DNA of 64,000 nt from contig NZ_SLWK01000001.1 in the NCBI RefSeq assembly GCF_004345615.1, positions 620,001 to 684,000 of the forward strand, in the 5' to 3' direction. The notes under the pieces were generated by a model. That model was not told the origin of the DNA and did not search any database. It worked only from the letters and a program-made list of their open reading frames with translations. Of the stretch, positions 15,558 through 23,609 are shown one piece after another (the stretch's first letter is position 1; each line of letters begins with the position of its first letter). The stretch is from Natronoflexus pectinivorans. Lineage in GTDB: Bacteria > Bacteroidota > Bacteroidia > Bacteroidales > Marinilabiliaceae. Both the position numbers and the translations under genes were made by a program.

Positions 15558-16685
15558 ATGAAGATAGTAGCCGATGATAAAATCCCTTTCCTAAAAGGAG
15601 TATTTGAACCATATGCAACCGTTGAATACTACCCCGGAAAAGATATTCAGCCGGAACATGTGAAAAATGCCGATGCGTTAATTGTCCGCACAAGAACAAA
15701 GTGTAATGAACAATTGCTTAAGGAATCATCAGTTAAAATAGTTGCTACCGCAACCATTGGAACCGATCATTTTGATATTCCCTGGTTAGAGAAAGCAGGT
15801 ATTGAGTGGTGTAATTCTCCGGGGTGTAACTCAGGCTCTGTGCGACAATACATTGCTTCTGTTTTTGCTCACCTGATAAAAGAAGGTTTAAAGCCTGAAT
15901 CAACAACATTAGGTATTGTTGGTGTGGGCATGGTTGGTTCAAAAATTGAAGCTCTGGCACGCACTCTGGGATTCAAAGTATTGCTAAACGATCCCCCACG
16001 GGAGAGAAAGGAAGGTTCAGGCAAATTCTCTTCTTTGGAAACCCTGCTTAATAAATCAGACATTGTAACTTTTCATACCCCTCTAAACATGGAAAGTCCT
16101 GATGCAACCTTTCACCTTCTGAACAATGATTCAATTAAATTTTTAAAAAGAGGGGCTATTGTCATTAATTCCTCACGGGGAGAGGTAACCTCAACCAACG
16201 CATTATTGAGTGGTTTGGATGGTGGAGATATTTCACGTCTGGTTCTGGATGTTTGGGAAAACGAACCGCACATACATCCTGAGCTGCATAAAAGAACCTG
16301 GATTGCAACGCCTCACATTGCTGGTTACTCAATGGATGGAAAAGCAAACGGCACCACAATGGCAGTTCAAAAAGTGGCCTCAAAGCTAGGATTTCCCCTT
16401 ACCGAATGGACACCGGAATCAATACCATCTCCTGCTAATCATTACATATGCCTTGATGCTCATGATAAACATCCATCCTTGGTTGCGGCAAATGCCTTTT
16501 TATCAACTTATGATATAAAGGATGACGATCTGAAACTGAGAAATCATCCCGAAGATTTTGAAAAAATCAGAGGTAGCTATCCCATCCGAAGGGAATTTGA
16601 GGCATGGATCATTCATCCTGATTCATATCTGAATCAGGAATCCGTAAAAACACTAAAAAATCTGGGGTTTCAATTTGAACAATGA
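15558..16685 (+). CDS. pdxB: Erythronate-4-phosphate dehydrogenase
   Basis: NAD-dependent oxidation of 4-phosphoerythronate, the second step of the DXP-dependent pyridoxal-5'-phosphate pathway. A D-2-hydroxyacid dehydrogenase fold of 375 residues with the Rossmann motif GIVGVGMVGSKIE near residue 119. The substrate-side motif RTRTKCNEQLL near residue 45 and TIGTDHFDIPWLEKAGIEWCNSPGCNSGSV are strongly PdxB-specific. Catalytic Arg (NSSRGEV), Glu (WENEP) and His (PHIAGYS) are present. The C-terminal PdxB dimerisation region is intact. Single gene, convergent with the PAP2-like gene. Confidence 0.96.
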   Translation: MKIVADDKIPFLKGVFEPYATVEYYPGKDIQPEHVKNADALIVRTRTKCNEQLLKESSVKIVATATIGTDHFDIPWLEKAGIEWCNSPGCNSGSVRQYIASVFAHLIKEGLKPESTTLGIVGVGMVGSKIEALARTLGFKVLLNDPPRERKEGSGKFSSLETLLNKSDIVTFHTPLNMESPDATFHLLNNDSIKFLKRGAIVINSSRGEVTSTNALLSGLDGGDISRLVLDVWENEPHIHPELHKRTWIATPHIAGYSMDGKANGTTMAVQKVASKLGFPLTEWTPESIPSPANHYICLDAHDKHPSLVAANAFLSTYDIKDDDLKLRNHPEDFEKIRGSYPIRREFEAWIIHPDSYLNQESVKTLKNLGFQFEQ

Positions 16686-16690
16686 TCAAT

Positions 16691-17293
16691 TTACATTAAC
16701 ACCGAACCAAAAACGACGCTCCATCCCAGCACAAATCCTGCATACACCTGTGCCGGCGTATGCGCGCCAAGGTGCAAACGGGCTGTAGCAGTAATGCCGG
16801 ATGCAAGGAAAAGAAGCACCATCCATCCCGACATATCAAGGCCATACCTTAAAGCCAATGCCATAACTGCACCGGTTACACCTCCAATTCCTATCATATG
16901 CATGCTTATTTTCCAAAAAATGGTAATGCCAACCGCTAATAGTAGAGCCAGCAAGGTTACAAGCATAAAATTTCCGATGAGTCCCGGCACACCCATTTTT
17001 TTCAATAAAGCATACCCTAAATAGTAAAAAAGTCCGGCAAAAAACACCGGAAACAGCCTCTCACGAGATGTTTCCATGTTAAAACTCTTTATCAGTTTAA
17101 ACTGATAAAGTAAAGGTAGTAATGAAAGAGGTAAAATGGCTGTTGAAAGAAACACAGTAAAATATATGATTCTTTTTGCATCCAATGACATATACGAAAC
17201 ATGCGTCCCGGCCTGAAAAATCAGATATATCCCAATGGTTGGCATCAACATAGGGTGAAAAAGAATGGATACAATCTTACTGGCTAGCTTCAT
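16691..17293 (-). CDS. PAP2-like integral membrane protein
   Basis: A 200-residue protein with about six membrane segments. The C-terminal stretch ARLHLGAHTPAQVYAGFVLG corresponds to PAP2 phosphatase motif 3 (S-R-x5-H-x3-D): the Arg and His are kept, while the usual Asp is Gln. Motif 2 (normally PSGH) is reduced to ISMHMIG and motif 1 to about ETSRERLFP. It is therefore PAP2-related, and whether it has phosphatase activity is uncertain. It lies 100 bp downstream of rpoN on the same strand. Confidence 0.7.
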   Translation of the reverse strand: MKLASKIVSILFHPMLMPTIGIYLIFQAGTHVSYMSLDAKRIIYFTVFLSTAILPLSLLPLLYQFKLIKSFNMETSRERLFPVFFAGLFYYLGYALLKKMGVPGLIGNFMLVTLLALLLAVGITIFWKISMHMIGIGGVTGAVMALALRYGLDMSGWMVLLFLASGITATARLHLGAHTPAQVYAGFVLGWSVVFGSVLM

Positions 17294-17392
17294 ATGAATT
17301 GTTCTTTAAAAAAGTCAAAATGCAACTACTCAACCATTATTCAAACCAGAGAAATAAACCGCACTCAGAGTTTCGACTTGTCGCAACATCGT

Positions 17393-18880
17393 CTAAAGCT
17401 CTTTTCTGAGTCGTGCAACGGGAATATTCAACTGCTCACGGTATTTTGCAACAGTCCGGCGGGCAATATTATAAGATTTTTCTTTCAGTATCTGCGCCAA
17501 TCGGTCGTCGGTAAGCGGTTTCCGCTTATCTTCATTGGCAATACACTCTTCCAGAATCTTTTTTATTTCGCGGGTTGAGACCTCCTCACCAGAATCGGTT
17601 TGTAAACCTTCAGAAAAGAAATATTTCAAAGGGAAAATCCCAAAATGGGTTTGAATGTACTTGCTGTTTGAAACTCTGGAAATGGTGCTTATATCAAGTT
17701 GCGTAACATCCGCAATATCCTTCAGAATCATAGGACGAAGCCGCGTTTCATCTCCTTCAACAAAATACTCTTTCTGATAGTCAAGAATGGCTTCCATAAC
17801 AGTCATCAGTGTGTTTTGTCGCTGCCGGATGGCATCAATAAACCATTTGGCAGAATCAAGTTTTTGCTTCACAAACATCACGGCCTCTTTCTGCTCTTTG
17901 CTCTGATTCTTTTTATTGGCCTGATAATCAGAAAGCATTTCCGAATAGGTATGACTGACGCGTAGTTCCGGAAGATTTCGGGAGTTTAGACTAAGTTGAA
18001 GCTGACCATCCTCCACCTCAAGCATAAAATCAGGAATGATATGCTGAACTGTCTTGGTCATTGGGTTGCTGTAAGCACTTCCGGGCTTGGGGTTCAATTT
18101 CAGAATTTCATCTATGGCATCCTTCAATTCAGCGTCTTCCAAATGAAGACGTTTTAAAATTTTGTCGTAATGTTTCCTGGTGAACTCCTCAAAATGACTC
18201 TTCAGAATAGTATATGCATGTTCGATGGCCGGGTTGGATCGATCCTTTTTAACAATCTGCAGAAGCAGACACTCCTGCAAGTCCCGTGCACCTACCCCTG
18301 CCGGATCAAAATCATGAATCACCTCCAGTATGTCCAGTGCTTCTTTTTCGTCTACCTCAATGTTTTGAGAAAAAGCCAAATCATCAATTATCTCATCCAC
18401 TTCCCGCCTCAGATAGCCATCTTCATCAATATTGCCAATCATATATTCCGCAATCATTCGTTCATGCTCAGTCATGATTCTGAGGCCCAGCTGCGCCACA
18501 AGATGTTCGTGAAAAGTAGTCCCTGTTGAAAATGGAATATCTTCATACTTATCATCCTTCGAGTAGTTATGGCTTTGAAGTTTATAGGCCGGAATATCGT
18601 CTTCCCTTATATAATCGTCAATGGACAACTCATCTTTTTCAACTTCATTTTCTGCTGGAGCATCGCTGTTGTCCTCGTAATTATCATCAGAGTTGTTCTG
18701 GCTATCCTTTGAATATTCAAGAACAGGGTTTACCTCCAGCTCCTCCTTGATTCTCTGTTCAAGCTGAGCAGTTGGGATTTCAAGCAGTTTTATCACCTGT
18801 ATTTGAAGTGGCGATAACTTCTGCAATAATTTATGTTGTAAACTCTGTTTAAGCATACTTATTCGAAATATTGGAAACAA
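17393..18880 (-). CDS. rpoN: RNA polymerase sigma-54 factor
   Basis: Alternative sigma factor recognising -24/-12 promoters and requiring AAA+ activators. The 495 residues show the glutamine/leucine-rich region I (MLKQSLQHKLLQKLSPLQIQ), an acidic region II rich in Asp/Glu/Asn (about residues 60-100), the core-binding domain, a helix-turn-helix segment (ISTISRVSNSKYIQTHFG) and the C-terminal RpoN box ARRTVAKYRE. An internal ATG at 18859 (MLKQSLQ) matches the family N-terminus better than the first ATG at 18880. A minus-strand -7 box (18894-18901) lies immediately upstream, so the shorter start fits better. No activator gene is adjacent. Confidence 0.96.
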   Translation of the reverse strand: MFPIFRISMLKQSLQHKLLQKLSPLQIQVIKLLEIPTAQLEQRIKEELEVNPVLEYSKDSQNNSDDNYEDNSDAPAENEVEKDELSIDDYIREDDIPAYKLQSHNYSKDDKYEDIPFSTGTTFHEHLVAQLGLRIMTEHERMIAEYMIGNIDEDGYLRREVDEIIDDLAFSQNIEVDEKEALDILEVIHDFDPAGVGARDLQECLLLQIVKKDRSNPAIEHAYTILKSHFEEFTRKHYDKILKRLHLEDAELKDAIDEILKLNPKPGSAYSNPMTKTVQHIIPDFMLEVEDGQLQLSLNSRNLPELRVSHTYSEMLSDYQANKKNQSKEQKEAVMFVKQKLDSAKWFIDAIRQRQNTLMTVMEAILDYQKEYFVEGDETRLRPMILKDIADVTQLDISTISRVSNSKYIQTHFGIFPLKYFFSEGLQTDSGEEVSTREIKKILEECIANEDKRKPLTDDRLAQILKEKSYNIARRTVAKYREQLNIPVARLRKEL

Positions 18881-18893
18881 TAACGCTTCCCTA

Positions 18894-18901
18894 CAAAAAT
18901 A
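18894..18901 (-). promoter_or_regulatory. -7 promoter box of rpoN
   Basis: Minus-strand TATTTTTG (perfect TAnnTTTG). It lies only about 14 bp above the first ATG, which favours the downstream ATG at 18859 as the start. Confidence 0.5.
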
Positions 18902-18929
18902 CAGTTATTTCCTTAATTTCGAAATACAA

Positions 18930-20024
18930 TCAATTCAATCTCTTATCAATTTCGGTTTTAAGCGCATAATGGTTCATCTCGTAACTAATACGTCCAAGTA
19001 ATATTGCCGGATGGATTTGGTAATTATGACTTACTTCAAGTAATTTATCATCATTCGGGGGCAGTTTGTTGCTTTTAATATTCTTCCAACAATCTTCAGG
19101 TATCAATCTTTCCTGGGCAAATTGATCGGCCTCTGATTCAAAAACATCTTTACTGTTCTTTAGGGTCAAATCCAGAAAGCTTTTTTCTTTATTGGTTGTT
19201 ATGTGCAAATAGATATGTGCAATTTCATGCATAAGGGTAAATGCAAAGTTGTCAATTCTTTTGTGTCTTAAAGTCAATGCAATGGCTGGGTTGTTTTCAG
19301 ACCAAAATGAAAATCCATCTACCGGAGTTTTGTCGAGCTTTTCAATCTGCACTAGTTTTATTCCGAATTGATTCAGGGTGGATTTCACCTTTTCAATTGT
19401 ATTGTCATTTTCAAAGAAGATGGTGTTTAGCTTTTGGCACAGTTGATTAATGTTTTCCGGATTAAATGCACTGACAGATTGTTGTTTAGCCTCATACATG
19501 GCAAGAGAACTCCATGCAAGCATGTTTTTTTCATCAACCTGCAGCTTTTCAGATTTTCTGTAAAAAGACAATTTATGACCTGCAAAGGTGGTTACCAGGT
19601 CATCGACGCTTGAAACATTATATATCGCTTTGATTGCAGGTATATCTTTTTCAAGACTGTCTTTTAAGTATCCCAGCTTCTTAAAATAGTTGACGGGGAC
19701 ATATTCTTTGATGACTTTCCAAATTTCTCTGTTTTTAATTCTGTTAATGTTTTTCTCTTTTACCCGAGCTTTATCTATTTCAAATTGAGATTGAAATTTC
19801 ATCCAGTAGTCTGCCGGAATTTCAAGAGCCTCTTCAAGCAGGATTGCTATATCGGCCGTAATGGGTCGATTTCCTTTAATAATTTCATTTAAAAAAGATG
19901 CTTTTACGCCGATTTCTTTTGCTAAGTCCTTTTGCTTTAATTCCGGTCTGGCTTCAAGTTCGTCCTTGATTAGTGTACCAGGATGTGTAGCCTTATGGGG
20001 GACTATACTTTTTTGTGTTGTCAT
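18930..20024 (-). CDS. HigA-type antitoxin fused to ImmA/IrrE-type metalloprotease domain
   Basis: A 364-residue two-domain protein. The N-terminal Xre/HigA helix-turn-helix (about 12-80: HPGTLIKDELEARPELKQKDLAKEIGV..., ITADIAILLEEAL) would bind DNA and neutralise the toxin. The C-terminal half has the zinc-protease signature HEIAH at 266-270 with HEIAHIYLH, and a downstream ligand segment ESEAD at about 296-300, as in the COG2856/ImmA family. It is preceded by the toxin gene with an 11-bp gap, so the order is toxin then antitoxin as in higBA. Xre-COG2856 antitoxins have been noted in comparative genomics. The protease domain could control antitoxin turnover or cleave another regulator (inference). 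Confidence 0.85.
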   Translation of the reverse strand: MTTQKSIVPHKATHPGTLIKDELEARPELKQKDLAKEIGVKASFLNEIIKGNRPITADIAILLEEALEIPADYWMKFQSQFEIDKARVKEKNINRIKNREIWKVIKEYVPVNYFKKLGYLKDSLEKDIPAIKAIYNVSSVDDLVTTFAGHKLSFYRKSEKLQVDEKNMLAWSSLAMYEAKQQSVSAFNPENINQLCQKLNTIFFENDNTIEKVKSTLNQFGIKLVQIEKLDKTPVDGFSFWSENNPAIALTLRHKRIDNFAFTLMHEIAHIYLHITTNKEKSFLDLTLKNSKDVFESEADQFAQERLIPEDCWKNIKSNKLPPNDDKLLEVSHNYQIHPAILLGRISYEMNHYALKTEIDKRLN

Positions 20025-20035
20025 AATTCGTGTCT

Positions 20036-20356
20036 TTACTTGTAGTGGTTGCTTAATTCAATAATTGAGCAAATGGTTATTGTGTCAGGCTCTTCGCCTT
20101 GGAGGGAACTTTTGAATTCAATTCGATATTGTTGATTGACCCGAACCGATTCAAGACCTTTTTTGTCGCCAATTAATTTTTCATAATTCAGACTTTTGAT
20201 GGGAAATAAATCTTCTACACAGCCAGCAGCTCTTAATTTGTCAATTGTTTGTATGTATTTGGGGATAACGCCTTTGGGAAAGCGGTGCTTTTTGCCTTTT
20301 GCTTTCCCTTCTGTATATAGCTGTTCTAAATATTCCTTCTCAAAGACTATCTCCAT
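20036..20356 (-). CDS. RelE/HigB-superfamily toxin
   Basis: A small 106-residue protein at the head of the toxin-antitoxin operon. The C-terminal half (DKKGLESVRVNQQYRIEFK, then ITICSIIELSNHYK) has the RelE/ParE/HigB core, where basic and Tyr residues support ribosome-dependent mRNA cleavage. The N-terminal part is Lys-rich (TEGKAKGKKHRFPKG). The adjacent gene encodes an Xre antitoxin with a metalloprotease domain. A palindrome overlaps the promoter 43-61 bp upstream, consistent with conditional autorepression. RNase activity is inferred from family. Confidence 0.82.
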   Translation of the reverse strand: MEIVFEKEYLEQLYTEGKAKGKKHRFPKGVIPKYIQTIDKLRAAGCVEDLFPIKSLNYEKLIGDKKGLESVRVNQQYRIEFKSSLQGEEPDTITICSIIELSNHYK

Positions 20357-20375
20357 TTTAAGGTTGGTTATGATG

Positions 20376-20383
20376 CAAAGGTA
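20376..20383 (-). promoter_or_regulatory. -7 promoter box of toxin-antitoxin operon
   Basis: Minus-strand TACCTTTG (perfect TAnnTTTG), 20 bp upstream of the toxin ATG. The -33 region falls inside the palindrome at 20399-20417. Confidence 0.6.
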
Positions 20384-20398
20384 TATGTTTTTATTTTA

Positions 20399-20417
20399 AT
20401 TCACTAATTTAGTGAAT
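20399..20417. promoter_or_regulatory. Toxin-antitoxin operator palindrome
   Basis: Perfect 9-bp arms ATTCACTAA/TTAGTGAAT around one central T. It covers the expected -33 region of the operon promoter, the position where an Xre antitoxin dimer would block transcription. Confidence 0.6.
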
Positions 20418-20894
20418 AATTTGAGAGGCCTAATTTTGTTTTCTAATCTCTTTTTTGTGACTATCAGCATAACAAATTTTTAGATTGCGAGAGTTTGTTT
20501 CCATTTATCACAAGAAATATTGAAGTCTTGTTATAGGTGTTTGGCAACCATCATTTACTATGCAGAAGGCAAGTCGAATTAATCCTTAACCATGTTTAGA
20601 ATTGCATTAATGTCCTGTTATGGACAAAAAAGTTTTTATCTGACAGTAGTGAAAAGGTATAATGTATTCAAACAAAAAAGCACCTCCTGAAAACCGTGTG
20701 AATTGGAAACCCGGTTTCGGAAAGTGCCTTTTTCAACAACCTGTATTTTTGCTTTGGTTTAATAGATTAAGGGAAGGGATTTACTCCTTGTTTGTTATCT
20801 CTAAATCAAAAGTAGGGTATTTCATAAAAACAGCATTTGCAAATGGTAAAAAGCATTTGCATAATGTAAAAAATGCACCAAATGGTGCATTTTT
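20418..20894. other. Intergenic region between toxin-antitoxin operon and priA
   Basis: About 480 bp without a credible gene. A 98-codon plus-strand frame (20662-20958) overlaps the priA end and both hairpins and has no family resemblance. The region contains an imperfect plus-oriented hairpin with a T run (20674-20733) and a strong terminator (20869-20896). A near-repeat GCATTTGCAAATG/GCATTTGCATAATG occurs at about 20833-20865. Confidence 0.5.
20674..20733 (+). terminator. Orphan plus-strand hairpin with T run
   Basis: AAAAAAGCAC pairs with GTGCCTTTTT (one bulge) and an inner stem GAAAACCG pairs with CGGTTTC (one bulge). The structure ends in five T on the plus strand, yet no plus-strand gene precedes it. 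It may end a short RNA or be a decayed element. Confidence 0.4.
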
Positions 20895-20896
20895 TT
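20869..20896 (-). terminator. Bidirectional terminator at priA end
   Basis: Perfect 12-bp stem AAAAAATGCACC/GGTGCATTTTTT with an AAAT loop, overlapping the priA stop codon. Confidence 0.88.
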
Positions 20897-23357
20897 ATAA
20901 AGGATCTACATCGTTAACAATTTGTACATATTTCCACCTCTCATTAGCCAATGTCTGATTAATACAATCCCGAATCAGCTTTTTAACCTGCGATGGAGAA
21001 GCCTTCCGTTCATATTTAATCATGATTCTTTGCAGGTGATGATCTTGTATTCTGTTTACAGGCGGAACTTGCGGACCAAGAATCCTCGATCCAAATACGG
21101 ATCGCAACAATCCGGCAAGATAATTTGCTGCCTGATTGGTCACATTTTGGTTTTTGTGTTTTATGGTGAGATGGATGATTCTGTAAAATGGCGGGTAATT
21201 AAATTGTTCCCGCTCTTCGATTTGTTCCTGGTAAAAGGCCGCGTAATTGTTACTTCTAACCTTCGCGATAACGGGATGTTCCGGATCTGATGTCTGGATA
21301 ATTACCGTACCACGTTTATGCTTGCGTCCGGCACGACCGCTCACCTGAGCCATCATCTGAAAACTTTTTTCAAAGGCTCTGAAATCCGGATGATTCAACA
21401 TTTGGTCGGCATTTAAAATGCCGACCAGGCTGACCCGATCAAAATCAAGGCCTTTTGTCACCATCTGTGTACCTACCAAAATATTAAATTCACCCTGCTC
21501 AAATCCGGATATGATGTTTTCATATCCTTTGCGTGAGCGGGTTGTGTCATAATCCATTCGAGCAATGGATGCTTCCGGGAAAATCTGACCAATCTCCTCC
21601 TCTATTTTTTGAGTTCCAAAACCTTTTAAGATCAGAGTTGGGCTTTCGCATGCCTGACAAGTTGAGTGGACATTTGATGAATATCCGCAATAGTGACAAA
21701 TCAGCTGATGAATGTGTTTATGATATGTTAAACTTACATCGCAATGTTTGCATTTGGGAATCCAGCCACATGACATACACTCCATAAATGGGGCAAAACC
21801 GCGCCGGTTCTGGAAAAGAATGACCTGCTGCTGATTGCTCAAAGCCTCTTTAATATGTTCAAGCAACTGGGGTGAAAAGTGAGATTGCATCATTTTTTTT
21901 CGCTGCGCCTCACGGGTATTCACCACAATGATTTCCGGCAACATCATTCCTTCATACCGAGTGGTGAGCTCGACCAACCGGTATTTATTACTACGAACAT
22001 TAAAATAGCTTTCGATGGATGGGGTGGCAGTTCCCAACAGAACGTTGGATTTGAATTGCTGACCCAACACAAGAGCTACATCTCTGGCATGATAGCGTGG
22101 CGCAGGATCAAACTGCTTAAAGGAATTCTCATGCTCCTCATCAACAATGATCAATCCGAGATTGCTAAAAGGTAAAAACACCGATGACCGAACACCCAGA
22201 ATAACCCGGTAACTCTTATTATTCAACAAATTATTATAAACTTCCACTCGTTGGTCATCGCTGAACTTACTGTGATAAATTCCAAGTTTATCTCCAAAAT
22301 GAGCTTTCAATCGATTGGTTATTTGAGTGGTAAGCGCAATTTCGGGTAAAAGATACAGAGCCTGTTGGCCTTGCTTTAAAACCTGTTCAATCAGGTGGAT
22401 ATAAATCTCCGTTTTACCGCTTGATGTAACGCCGTGCAACAACACAGGTCGATTTTCACCAAAACCATCAATGGTTTCCTTCAGAGCTGTTTGCTGTTCA
22501 GGCGATAAAATTTTCAATTCCTGAACTTTCTCAACTTTACTGGTAAGCAAACGATCCACATTGCGTTTTGTCTGAACCAGAATTTCCTTTTTTACAAGCT
22601 CATTGATAGCAGCACCCGCATTGCCGTTTATTGAAACAAATTCCTTTTTCAAAATTTCTTTCCCTGCAATTGCTCCACCTACCCCTCCTGCATGCTGTAA
22701 AAAAAGCATCAAAACCTCCAGCTGCTTTGGAGCACGGTTGAGGGTCTCAAATACATCACGAAGAGAATTTTCATTATGCATATCGTTATGCAGTGAAAGA
22801 AAAACTTCAGTTTTCGGTCGCCACGAACCTTTCAGCTGCTCATTTACAACAATGGCATCCATATCAATTAACTGCTTTAAAATGTGGTGACAACTTTTAA
22901 GGCCTGAAAACTGATTTATTTCACTGATGGTGCTATGCTTTTTTGCAGCAATAAAATCTAATATCTGTTGATGTTTTTCAGGTAATACGGATTCCGCTTC
23001 AAACTCATCATTATAATAAATCCGGGTTTCACTCTCAAGTTTTAAACCCGATGGCAATGCTGCTTTATAAACCTCCCCTAAAGTACATTGATAATAATCG
23101 GCCATCCACTCCCAAAGCTTTAACTGATTTGATGTTACGATGGGCTTGTCGTCGAGAATGGATATAATAGGTTTGGTTTCGTAAGCTTCTGGCTTGTTGT
23201 TATGAAGTGAGAAAATGATTCCAGACAGAAGTTTCTTTTTCCCGAAGGATACCACTACCCTCTGACCTGATTCTGTGGTTCCTCGATGTTCCGTAGGAAC
23301 CTCGTAGGTAAACAATCTTGGCAAAGGTACCGGCAGCACTATATCAGCATACTTCAT
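20895..23357 (-). CDS. priA: Primosomal protein N' (replication restart helicase)
   Basis: ATP-dependent 3'-5' helicase that reloads the replisome at stalled forks. Full-length at 820 residues. It has an N-terminal 3'-DNA-binding domain, Walker A (GVTSSGKTEIYIHLI), Walker B-like DEEH, then a zinc-binding module with paired CxxC clusters (CMSCG, CKHC, CHYCG, CQAC). The helicase C domain carries VLILGTQMVTKGLDFDRV-type and SGRAGR motifs (GTQMVTKG, VSGRAGRKHKRG). The stop codon lies within the terminator hairpin. A -7 box is at 23421-23428. Confidence 0.97.
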   Translation of the reverse strand: MKYADIVLPVPLPRLFTYEVPTEHRGTTESGQRVVVSFGKKKLLSGIIFSLHNNKPEAYETKPIISILDDKPIVTSNQLKLWEWMADYYQCTLGEVYKAALPSGLKLESETRIYYNDEFEAESVLPEKHQQILDFIAAKKHSTISEINQFSGLKSCHHILKQLIDMDAIVVNEQLKGSWRPKTEVFLSLHNDMHNENSLRDVFETLNRAPKQLEVLMLFLQHAGGVGGAIAGKEILKKEFVSINGNAGAAINELVKKEILVQTKRNVDRLLTSKVEKVQELKILSPEQQTALKETIDGFGENRPVLLHGVTSSGKTEIYIHLIEQVLKQGQQALYLLPEIALTTQITNRLKAHFGDKLGIYHSKFSDDQRVEVYNNLLNNKSYRVILGVRSSVFLPFSNLGLIIVDEEHENSFKQFDPAPRYHARDVALVLGQQFKSNVLLGTATPSIESYFNVRSNKYRLVELTTRYEGMMLPEIIVVNTREAQRKKMMQSHFSPQLLEHIKEALSNQQQVILFQNRRGFAPFMECMSCGWIPKCKHCDVSLTYHKHIHQLICHYCGYSSNVHSTCQACESPTLILKGFGTQKIEEEIGQIFPEASIARMDYDTTRSRKGYENIISGFEQGEFNILVGTQMVTKGLDFDRVSLVGILNADQMLNHPDFRAFEKSFQMMAQVSGRAGRKHKRGTVIIQTSDPEHPVIAKVRSNNYAAFYQEQIEEREQFNYPPFYRIIHLTIKHKNQNVTNQAANYLAGLLRSVFGSRILGPQVPPVNRIQDHHLQRIMIKYERKASPSQVKKLIRDCINQTLANERWKYVQIVNDVDPL

Positions 23358-23420
23358 CTCTCTATTTTTTGTTTTTTCCCCTCTTGATGGAACTAATCAG
23401 CAAAAACAATCTGTTTAAAG

Positions 23421-23428
23421 CAAATATA
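23421..23428 (-). promoter_or_regulatory. -7 promoter box of priA
   Basis: Minus-strand TATATTTG (perfect TAnnTTTG), 64 bp upstream of the start codon. Confidence 0.5.
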
Positions 23429-23609
23429 ACAATTCGAAATTACTCCTGGGTCGAATTCCTTACTATTTAGGTATGCAAAATGGGTAAAAATACCCATTCT
23501 GAAAACTCAAATATTTGTTAAAATTACATCTTGAAATCATATGCTCAAATCTCTAACCAAAATAAATTGCCAAAGAATAATTTGAAACCAACTAAACCGA
23601 ATCCTTAAA

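Noticed and set aside
16691-17293. Lipid phosphate phosphatase call for the PAP2-like protein
   Set aside because: The PSGH motif and catalytic-region Asp are not conserved, so only a structural relationship is claimed.
20662-20958. 98-codon plus-strand frame between the toxin-antitoxin operon and priA
   Set aside because: It overlaps the priA stop and both hairpins, has mixed composition, and shows no recognisable domain.
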